NCBI GenBank assembly: GCA_030373505.1
Contig: JAUCYS010000002.1
Span: 1 to 64,000 of the forward strand
Reading direction: 5' to 3'
Length of the DNA stretch: 64,000 nt
From: Parasphingorhabdus sp.
GTDB lineage: Bacteria; Pseudomonadota; Alphaproteobacteria; Sphingomonadales; Sphingomonadaceae
A program made the translations under genes and the position numbers. The notes under the pieces were generated by a model that had not been told where the DNA came from, searched no databases, and saw only the letters and a list, made by a program, of their open reading frames with translations. Shown one piece after another: positions 12,386-20,598 of the stretch (position 1 is its first letter; each line of letters opens with the position of its first letter).

Positions 12386-13582
12386 TCACTCGGCCAGATT
12401 TTGCACGCCCAGCCGCTTGGCCGCCCATTTGATCGTCGGGCCCTGAATGATGCTGGACAGCAGCACGACGAAGAACACCACATTGAAGATCGTGAAGGCG
12501 CCCGGCACCCCGGCGACCATGGGGAAGGTGGCGAGAACGATCGGAACGGCACCGCGCAGCCCCGCCCAGGACACGAACAGTTTTGACCGCCAGCCGAATT
12601 TGCGGAAAGGCGCCAGACAGATAAAGACGCTGAGCGGGCGAGCGACGAACATCAGGATCACCGTGATCGACAGGCCCGGAATGATCACCGGGCCGAGGTT
12701 GGACGGCGTGACCAGCAGGCCGAGGGTGAAAAACATCACGACCTGCGACAGCCAGGCCATGCCATCCTGGAACTGGGAAACGGTTTCCCTTCCGGCATAG
12801 GCCCGGTTGCCGGCGACAATCCCCGCGATATAGCTGGCCAGAAAGCCGTTGCCGGCAAGCAGTTCCGCCAGACCGAAGGCAATCAGGGCAGCGGCAATCG
12901 AAATGACAAAGGCCAGTCCGCCTTGGCTGAACCCGCCGCGCTTCAGCAGTTCCGGCATGCCATAGCCGACGCCAACGCCGACGAGCGCGCCCATCGCCAT
13001 CTGGATGACAAAATCGGGTGCCAGATCGAGCGGCGATGCGGTCGGACTGGCGATCAAATAGAGCACCGCCCCGACCAGAAATATCGCCATCGGATCATTG
13101 GACCCGGACTCGGTTTCGATCAGCGCCGGGACATCGCCGTGCAGATCAAGCCCGGTCGACCGCAGCACCGCAAATACCGCTGCGGCATCGGTCGAGGCGA
13201 TGACCGCTCCCAGCAAGGCCCCCTGCAGCGGCCCGAAACCCAGTATGAAAATCGCGGCAAGCGTGACGATAGCGGCGCTGATCAACACTCCCACGGTAGC
13301 AAGCAGCAGGGCCGGCGCCGCCATCCGGCGCACATCGCGCCAGTCGGTGCCCATGCCGCCGGAAAACAGGATGAACAGCAGGCAGGCGATGCCGATCCCC
13401 TGCGTCAGCGCGAAATTCTCGAAATAATATCCGCCGGGCCCGTCAATACCGGCCAGCATGCCCAGCCCGAGAAATCCGATCAGCGCCGGAAACCCGAACC
13501 GGCTGGTCAGGGTTCCTGCCAGCACGGTGGTCAGCAGAATGACGCCCAGGATGAGCAGGGTCAGTTCGGTGTTCAGGACCAT
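12386..13582 (-). CDS. CPA1-family cation/proton antiporter (NhaP-like)
   Basis: 398 residues from the ATG at 13582; the track's 88 extra upstream codons are Arg/Ser-rich and not coding-like. About 12 membrane helices are visible. STDAAAVFAVLRSTG and ETESGSNDPMA match the ion-binding region of CPA1 exchangers such as NhaP2/CvrA, where the ND pair is essential. It exchanges Na+ or K+ for protons at the inner membrane. The C-terminal TrkA-C regulatory domain of E. coli NhaP2 (578 residues) is absent, so only the membrane domain is present. Confidence 0.88.
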   Translation of the reverse strand: MVLNTELTLLILGVILLTTVLAGTLTSRFGFPALIGFLGLGMLAGIDGPGGYYFENFALTQGIGIACLLFILFSGGMGTDWRDVRRMAAPALLLATVGVLISAAIVTLAAIFILGFGPLQGALLGAVIASTDAAAVFAVLRSTGLDLHGDVPALIETESGSNDPMAIFLVGAVLYLIASPTASPLDLAPDFVIQMAMGALVGVGVGYGMPELLKRGGFSQGGLAFVISIAAALIAFGLAELLAGNGFLASYIAGIVAGNRAYAGRETVSQFQDGMAWLSQVVMFFTLGLLVTPSNLGPVIIPGLSITVILMFVARPLSVFICLAPFRKFGWRSKLFVSWAGLRGAVPIVLATFPMVAGVPGAFTIFNVVFFVVLLSSIIQGPTIKWAAKRLGVQNLAE

Positions 13583-14241
13583 TATATATTCATATCCCGT
13601 CTTGGCGTTTCGTCGTCGGTCTCTAGATGCACTCGCGGCAAAATGTCGAGAGCGGTAACGGCTTGAGCAGCGTCGAAGCCGTCTTCCTTTTGCGAAGCGG
13701 CGGTGAACCGCAGCCGAACCGTTGATCGGAAAGGCGATGACAGGCACACGGCTTGGCCAGCGACGGGCCCGGTGACGGGTGATGCTGGGGAGTGGCGGGG
13801 CGCGGAACCGCGTCAGGGTTTCAAAGTTCGTGAAAGTTCGGGCCAAGGAGCGGTATTGCGCGCTTATGAGGAGCGGACCGGAGTGGACTCACGCGAAGTC
13901 GCGAAGCCGCCAAGGGATTGTACATGCATTCGGCCTTGGGGGTTTTGGGTCCTGGTGCGAGTTTGGCCAGTTCCCGTTGTGCGGGATGCTTGACAATAAG
14001 CGCAGTTTTTATTTTCTGTAATCTTTGCCGCGAAGCCTCGAATTTCCATAGTTTTCGAGCTATCAGTTCGGCACCGAGTGTGACCTTTCGATGGATGCCC
14101 CAAACCCGCTCGGCATCAAGAAGCGGATAGCCGCCACCGCCTTATCTTCTTCAAATTGTCAAAGAGCCTGTCCTGCGGTTGTCGCGGGCGTGGCGGCGAT
14201 GATATGCGATTGTGCCGGGTGTAGGACAGCGGTTTTTTTTG
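13583..14241. other. Gene-poor intergenic stretch left of the accessory island
   Basis: About 660 bp with no credible gene: the short ORFs have no ribosome-binding sites or recognisable motifs. It contains low-complexity text of the CGCGAAGTCGCGAAGCCGCC kind near 13895, which resembles widespread intergenic repeats, and a perfect TTGACA near 13990 followed by AT-rich DNA that could be an orphan promoter. Composition becomes more AT-rich towards the island at 14.2 kb. Confidence 0.4.
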
Positions 14242-14417
14242 CCTTCTCCCGGGCGGGAGAAGGATACAAAGCCTTATTCGCGAAGCGAATTAGGCGCAGT
14301 TGGATGAGGGTGTTCCGCTGGCGGGATGCTGTGTCATTACCGTCCGGACACCCTCACCGAGCTCCGGCCAGACGATAAGCTGCCAAGTCTTCACAACCCT
14401 TCTGCCTAAACGAGAGG
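14242..14417. repeat. Interspersed intergenic repeat, copy 1
   Basis: The left half is CCTTCTCCCGGGCGGGAGAAGG (itself a hairpin), then ATAC.AAGCCTTAT...TTAGGCGCAGTTGG and ATGAGGGTGTTCCGCT. The right half is ACACCCTCACC.AGCTCC...AAGCTGCCAAGTCTTC.CAACCCT. The halves are partly complementary (GATGAGGGTGT against ACACCCTCA), so the unit can fold into a long hairpin. A second copy in the same orientation is at 16743-16989. The two bracket the phage-type gene, the HigA-like gene and ccdAB. It codes for no transposase. Confidence 0.75.
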
Positions 14418-14474
14418 GAATTTGTGCATTCAGTAAGCGGTCGCCGTGAGCGACGTCGACACTCCACTCACGCG

Positions 14475-15389
14475 CTAAGACAAAACTTTGGGTTTAAAAG
14501 CCTCTATAGCCGCACTGGCTTTTTTGGCGGGTAGCTGCCCTTGTTTAACCTTGCTATTGAGATAATTAGGTAATTTTTTTGGAAGATACTCTTCACGAAC
14601 CCACTTACGAAACTCCCCTAAAGCATCGTCTGGATAACAGTAAGCAGGCTGCGGGTTCGATATCGACTGAGGGAAGTACTTGGGGTAATTATGTTCGTAT
14701 CTGCGGCGCGCGCCGTACACGACATCTAGGTTTTCACCGTTCCAAAATTTGCCCCACGCTAATCCCACGCTGATATCGGGTATGAATGATTTCCCAAGGT
14801 CTGCGCCTTCCCGTATCAATGTAACGAGCATGTCAGCCACTTCCTTAAAAACGCTGAAAAATCCGTCGGGAACCGTGTGATATGAAAGACCCACTCGATC
14901 ATGGAATTGCTGCCAAGCAATGTTTGTGGAACCACTTGGATTGAAACCTACTTGCGCGTAAATAAAATCATTAAAGCCTTTACGAGCCAATATTCTGAAG
15001 CTTTTGGCAGCTTGATCGGTGGTAGTCTTCGCTTCAAAAGCATAATACTCCAACACCGCCATACAGACCGCTGCAGGCACAGCATGCTGAATGATCCCGT
15101 CCCGCGGTACCGCAATAAAAGCGATAGTGTCATCACCACCCTGCGCGCGCACTAACTCCCTCACCTTTGCTTCTCTTGGCTTCATTGGAGTTTCCTGCCA
15201 CGCTGCCGTCATTCTGACTATTGAGGTGCTATCGACGCCGCACATTCTTGCCAGCCCACGAAGTGTCAGAAAAGGCGCTCCGTTTGACAGCACTCCCATT
15301 CCTATACCGTCCACCTCCTTTTCTGCAGCGATTCGAAGGTCGAGGTCCAGCTGTCGAGGGGTGGTGACCATTTCGTTGTTGTTTGACAT
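14475..15389 (-). CDS. Phage-type protein with KilA-N/antirepressor-like N-terminus (possibly BstA-like)
   Basis: 304 residues from the ATG at 15389, chosen because AAAAGG precedes it; the track start at 15440 lacks such a site. The N-terminal half has LTLRGLARMCGVDSTSIVR, reminiscent of a DNA-binding KilA-N/antirepressor domain, followed by VPAAVCMAVLEYYAFEAK and FNDFIYAQVGF. The C-terminal half has EHNYPKYFPQSISNPQPA and FRKWVREEYLPKKLPNYLNS. I recall this overall architecture from prophage and mobile-island proteins, and phage-defence proteins of the BstA family are a candidate match, but I cannot confirm it. The gene is visibly more AT-rich than its neighbours and lies between repeats, which suggests transfer. 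Confidence 0.6.
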   Translation of the reverse strand: MSNNNEMVTTPRQLDLDLRIAAEKEVDGIGMGVLSNGAPFLTLRGLARMCGVDSTSIVRMTAAWQETPMKPREAKVRELVRAQGGDDTIAFIAVPRDGIIQHAVPAAVCMAVLEYYAFEAKTTTDQAAKSFRILARKGFNDFIYAQVGFNPSGSTNIAWQQFHDRVGLSYHTVPDGFFSVFKEVADMLVTLIREGADLGKSFIPDISVGLAWGKFWNGENLDVVYGARRRYEHNYPKYFPQSISNPQPAYCYPDDALGEFRKWVREEYLPKKLPNYLNSKVKQGQLPAKKASAAIEAFKPKVLS

Positions 15390-15783
15390 ATTATCTAGCC
15401 TTTTCAATTCGTTGACATGGTGCTCAACTCGACTAGACACTCGCTTTACCCTTAGCTAAAAGGGCGTTGCACAAAGAGGGCGGCTCAGTCGAGCATAAGG
15501 TGCTGTGAGCAAAATTTGCGACCAGCACCGCCCATCTTACCAAACGTTTTTGATCCGGCTCAGGTTTATTTGGTTAAACCGAGATGAACCATGCTTAAAT
15601 TACGATGACTGGTCCTGCAATTCGGAGTCTCGGACACCTGCATCACGGTGACAGCGCACTTAATTTCAGAATCAGTGGACTATCACCGCGATTCCCAGAG
15701 TTCTCCAAAATAGCAGTCCTCTCAGTTGAAATTGCGGAAATAGTCTACTCACCCCTAAGCCGCATCCTCATATCGAAACGCCT
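15390..15783. other. AT-richer intergenic region upstream of the phage-type gene
   Basis: 394 bp with no credible gene on either strand. It contains two inverted repeats: GGTGCTG-N17-CAGCACC at 15499-15529, with a second palindrome GCAAAATTTGC in its loop, and GGTTTA-N6-TAAACC at 15563-15580. These could be binding sites controlling the phage-type gene. Nothing else recognisable. Confidence 0.45.
15499..15529. promoter_or_regulatory. Inverted repeat with nested palindrome upstream of the phage-type gene
   Basis: GGTGCTG (15499-15505) and CAGCACC (15523-15529) form a perfect 7-bp stem. The loop holds the 11-base palindrome GCAAAATTTGC. It lies about 110 bp upstream of the gene's ATG. It has no T-tract, so it does not look like a terminator. 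An operator or a DNA target of the adjacent protein is an inference. Confidence 0.4.
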
Positions 15784-16056
15784 TCACCCTGATCGACCCC
15801 CCCGCTCCCGCATCAGCGCCGCATCATAGCGCGCTTGCATCCGGAGCAAAGTGTCCATCTTCACACCAAAGGCTTTCTCGACCCGCAACGCCATTTCGGG
15901 CGACAGCGAGGCCTTGCCGTTCAGCAAGGTTGACAGCGCCGGCCGTCCGACGCCCAATATTTTTGCCGCATCGGTCACGGTCAGCTCATCGGGCAGGATC
16001 GCCTGCCGGATAAACACGCCCGGATGAACCGGCTTCATGCCTATTTTGATCGCCAT
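15784..16056 (-). CDS. HigA-type antitoxin without an adjacent HigB
   Basis: 90 residues with a helix-turn-helix of the HigA/VapI family: KPVHPGVFIRQAILPDEL, then VTDAAKILGVGRPALSTLLN, then PEMALRVEKAFGV. HigA neutralises the RNase HigB and represses its own promoter. higB normally lies directly upstream, but here that place is taken by ccdB, 28 bp away, and no RelE-fold ORF is nearby. AAAGGGAAAGC in front of the ATG is a good ribosome-binding site, so it is probably expressed. It could be a solitary regulator, or a third member of the ccdAB operon. Confidence 0.85.
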   Translation of the reverse strand: MAIKIGMKPVHPGVFIRQAILPDELTVTDAAKILGVGRPALSTLLNGKASLSPEMALRVEKAFGVKMDTLLRMQARYDAALMRERGGRSG

Positions 16057-16084
16057 GCTTTCCCTTTCCTAGACCCAATAATCT

Positions 16085-16393
16085 CTAAAACCCCTGAAAC
16101 AGAAAATCCAGCGCATCGACAATCACCGCTCGATATTGCTCCTCCACATTTACCACCGGCTTGCCCAGCGACGTGCGGCGCAGGGTGCCGATGTCGGTGG
16201 TCATCAGGCGGAAGGCTTGCCCCTTGATGGTGATTTCGGGTTTGAGCTTGCGCATGGTTTCGGTCTTGGCGTTGTCCGCCGGGACCAAAGGTATCACGAC
16301 CACGCTGGCCAGATCGGAGAGCAGGTCGGCCTGCACCTCCAGCACATAGGGCACGGCTGCCCGGTTCAGCGCATAGACGTCAAAGCGCGCCAT
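16085..16393 (-). CDS. ccdB: CcdB-family toxin
   Basis: 102 residues (F-plasmid CcdB has 101). Family members poison DNA gyrase by trapping it on cleaved DNA. MARFDVYALNRAAVPYVLEVQADLL, VVVIPLVPAD and QAFRLMTTDIGTLRR are typical blocks. The ATG at 16393 overlaps the end of ccdA by 14 bases, the usual coupling in this module; the track's extra eight codons are ignored. The C-terminus reads FLFQGF, whereas F-plasmid CcdB ends in FWGI; that tryptophan and the last residues are needed for gyrase killing in CcdB(F). The target and potency here are therefore uncertain. Confidence 0.92.
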   Translation of the reverse strand: MARFDVYALNRAAVPYVLEVQADLLSDLASVVVIPLVPADNAKTETMRKLKPEITIKGQAFRLMTTDIGTLRRTSLGKPVVNVEEQYRAVIVDALDFLFQGF

Positions 16394-16643
16394 TGTCGTC
16401 GGCCCAGTCGGGCACAAGCAGAGGGCCGGACTCGGCGATCCGCTGGTTGTGCGCAGAGATGGCCTCGCGGTTTTCGGCCAGCCAGCTTTCTTCCCGTGCC
16501 TGCTTGATCGCTGCCTCGATTCCCGCTTCCGCTGCCTTCGAGGCGTTGAGTTTCAGGGCCTTGGCCTCGCGCAATATATCTTCACGGATGGTCAGGTTTA
16601 TCGGGCGCCGCTTCGGGTTTTGCAGACGCGTGGTCGTGGACAT
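16380..16643 (-). CDS. ccdA: CcdA-family antitoxin
   Basis: 87 residues from the ATG at 16643. The N-terminal ribbon-helix-helix (RPINLTIREDILREAKALKL) binds DNA for autorepression. The C-terminal tail (REESWLAENREAISAHNQRI...GPLLVPDWAD) is the flexible part that wraps and inhibits CcdB. Antitoxin before toxin, with a 14-base overlap, is the normal order. A related but broken copy of the tail lies at 18321-18449. The first 14 codons of the track ORF precede the likely start and are excluded. Confidence 0.93.
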   Translation of the reverse strand: MSTTTRLQNPKRRPINLTIREDILREAKALKLNASKAAEAGIEAAIKQAREESWLAENREAISAHNQRIAESGPLLVPDWADDNGAL

Positions 16644-16742
16644 CGGAGACTCCCTTGATTGCGTATGTGCATATCTTATGCGCATATAGCGGGCAGCACA
16701 ATCCCGGGGCGTTGAAGTTACGGGTTGTGGTGAAATTATCCA

Positions 16743-16989
16743 CCTTCTCCCGTGAGGGAGAAGGATACGAAGCCTTATCCGCAGGATTAGGCGCAGTTGG
16801 ATGAGGGTGTTCCGCTTGTTGTCATCCGTTAGTGGTGAGCCTGTCGAACCACGCCTTTAGTCGCTAGGCGCCCTTCGACAGGCTCAGGACTAACGGGCAA
16901 GCTTTGAGATTGTACACCCTCACCCAGCTCCGACTAGGCAGCAAGCTGCCAAGTCTTCTCAACCCTCTCCCTCACGGGAGAGGGAGTTC
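16743..16989. repeat. Interspersed intergenic repeat, copy 2, interrupted by a REP hairpin
   Basis: Same unit and orientation as 14242-14417: CCTTCTCCCGTGAGGGAGAAGG, then AGCCTTATCCGCAGGATTAGG, CGCAGTTGGATGAGGGTGT, and on the far side ACACCCTCACCCAGCTCC...AAGCTGCCAAGTCTTC.CAACCCT. It closes with the hairpin CCCTCTCCCTCACGGGAGAGGG. A 71-bp REP-type palindrome sits exactly in the middle, so one repeat has landed in another. The repeat abuts the stop codon of the M20 peptidase gene (16991). Confidence 0.75.
16826..16896. repeat. REP-type palindrome (GAGCCTGTCGAA element)
   Basis: The left arm CCGTTAGTGGTGAGCCTGTCGAA and the right arm TTCGACAGGCTCAGGACTAACGG are inverted repeats agreeing at 21 of 23 positions, separated by a 25-bp loop. 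This palindrome is, in my experience, common between genes in sphingomonad genomes. Such elements are probably moved by a RayT-type transposase encoded elsewhere; none is in this window. Confidence 0.8.
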
Positions 16990-16990
16990 A

Positions 16991-18298
16991 TCATTGCGGC
17001 AAATCATGACCCAACAAATCCGCCACCAGCAACGCGGTCCGCTTCGTGGCCTGCTGGAGGCTGTTCACGTCCATATCTTCATTGACGGTGTGCGCGCCGG
17101 TGCCCGAGACGCCCAGTCCGTCCATGCTGGCGACATAGGGGGCGACGAAGCTGATGTCTGCCGCGCCGCGGCTTTCCGGAGGGGAGGCCTGAGCGGGTTC
17201 GAGGCCGAGACGCGCGTGCACCGCGTTGAGGCGGTCGAGCAGCGCTTCATTCGCCTTGGTCAATTCCATCGCGGGATATCGATCCTCGAAGGTGATCGTC
17301 GCCTTGGTCAGCGGCAGGCTGTCCTCGGCAATCCCGAGCATCAGCGTTTTTGCGGCGCGCAGCTGCGCGTCGTTCATGAAGCGCAGGCCTCCTGAAGCAA
17401 TCGCGGTTTCGGCGATCACATTATCCTTGCCGCTGAGCGTGACCGCTCCGGCGCTGCCGACGGGGTCGATGGCCGAGCCTGCCGCGACCATGCCAGGATT
17501 GAAGGTCAATCCGAACGGCCCGCGTACCTCGCCGTAGAAGCGGTTCAATATGCGCGCCATTTCAAAAGCGGCACCGGCGCCACTGTCGTCGCTGAATATT
17601 CCCGAAGAGTGCGCGCGCTTTCCCGTTATCTCGAGTTTCCATTTCGAGAAACCGCGTCGGCCAACCACCGCCCATTCGGGACTGCCCCCTTCAAAATTCA
17701 GCGCATAATCAGCGGCTTTGCCCGCCGCGATCAAGTCCTTGCGGGCCTCGGCGAGCGGCGAACCGGTACTCTCCTCATCACCGGTGAAAAATATCGTCAG
17801 CTTGCCGCCCTTGATCGCGTCGGCATCAAGCAGGGCTCGCACGGCATAGATGACCACCGCATTGCCGCCCTTCATGTCAGAGATGCCCGGCCCCCGCAGC
17901 TTGTCGCCATCGCGCTCGAAGCGCTGGAACGGGCTGTCGGGTTCGAACACCGTGTCGAGATGGCCGATCAGCAAGAGGTCGGGGCCCTCGCCAAAATCCC
18001 GTTCTGCGACCAGATGACCGCCGCGCGCCATCGATTCCGGCATGTCGATCCAGCGAACCGCAAAGCCCATTTCCTCCAGTTCGCGCCGGTAGATTTCGCC
18101 GACCTTGCGGACTCCTTTGGCATTGAGCGACCCGGAATTCTGGTTGACCGTTGTTTCGAGCAATTGCAGCTGCTCCGCACCATTGGCGGCGACGGCGTCA
18201 AGAATGAGCTTGTCGCTGGCGCTGGCGCTCGTGATCGAGACCGTGATCGTGGCAAGCAGCAGGCAGGCGGACGTGGCGGCTTTCATTATCGCGAACAT
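16991..18298 (-). CDS. Exported M20-family metallopeptidase (glutamate carboxypeptidase-like)
   Basis: 435 residues from the ATG at 18298, with a signal peptide (KAATSACLLLATITVSITSASA). M20 zinc-peptidase motifs: LLIGHLDTVFEP (metal His and Asp), GPGISDMKGG (bridging Asp), FFTGDEESTG (catalytic Glu-Glu) and a dimerisation domain around ITGKRAHSSG. The final metal histidine is probably in SGTGAHTVNED. It resembles carboxypeptidase G2, which removes C-terminal glutamate from peptides or folates, but the substrate is not certain. The ribosome-binding site is AAAGG. It lies between the ccdAB island and a ccdA relic. Confidence 0.9.
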   Translation of the reverse strand: MFAIMKAATSACLLLATITVSITSASASDKLILDAVAANGAEQLQLLETTVNQNSGSLNAKGVRKVGEIYRRELEEMGFAVRWIDMPESMARGGHLVAERDFGEGPDLLLIGHLDTVFEPDSPFQRFERDGDKLRGPGISDMKGGNAVVIYAVRALLDADAIKGGKLTIFFTGDEESTGSPLAEARKDLIAAGKAADYALNFEGGSPEWAVVGRRGFSKWKLEITGKRAHSSGIFSDDSGAGAAFEMARILNRFYGEVRGPFGLTFNPGMVAAGSAIDPVGSAGAVTLSGKDNVIAETAIASGGLRFMNDAQLRAAKTLMLGIAEDSLPLTKATITFEDRYPAMELTKANEALLDRLNAVHARLGLEPAQASPPESRGAADISFVAPYVASMDGLGVSGTGAHTVNEDMDVNSLQQATKRTALLVADLLGHDLPQ

Positions 18299-18320
18299 GG
18301 TGGAGGCCTTTTCTCTTTGG

Positions 18321-18449
18321 TCATGAATATTTATCATCGGCCCAGTCGGGGACCAGCAGCGGTCCGGACGCGGCGACAGGTTGATTATGGGCAGCGACTG
18401 CCGCCTGATTTTCGGCCAGCAAATTGTCTTCCCGCGCCTGCGTGATCGC
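18321..18449 (-). pseudogene. ccdA antitoxin relic (C-terminal half only)
   Basis: In the frame ending at 18321, 42 codons read AITQAREDNLLAENQAA, then AHNQPVAASGPLLVPDWADD. This clearly matches the tail of the intact CcdA at 16380-16643 (KQAREESWLAENREA, AHNQRI..SGPLLVPDWADD), and DNA similarity is also visible. The DNA-binding half and any ccdB are gone. Upstream the frame runs into the end of the BCCT gene with no start codon of its own. It is a remnant of a second ccdAB copy or of a rearrangement. Confidence 0.8.
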
Positions 18450-18463
18450 TGTGCTGTCCACCG

Positions 18464-20455
<1,992 letters not shown>

Positions 20456-20598
20456 TAGAAACTCCTGTTATTTACGTTTTCGGCGGTATGACAGAAACGC
20501 AGGAGAGCGCAACCGCTGGTCAAAAACGGGGACAAGCGGTCAGAAGATGAGCGGAGTGGCACCCTGGTCGGTGTCCGGTGCGCGTCCCGTCCAGACCA

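Noticed and set aside
13703-14378. Short plus-strand ORFs in the 13.6-14.4 kb gap
   Set aside because: No ribosome-binding sites, no motifs, and one runs through a repeat.
15784-16685. A complete HigBA system
   Set aside because: The upstream partner is CcdB, not the RelE-fold HigB, and no HigB-like ORF is nearby.
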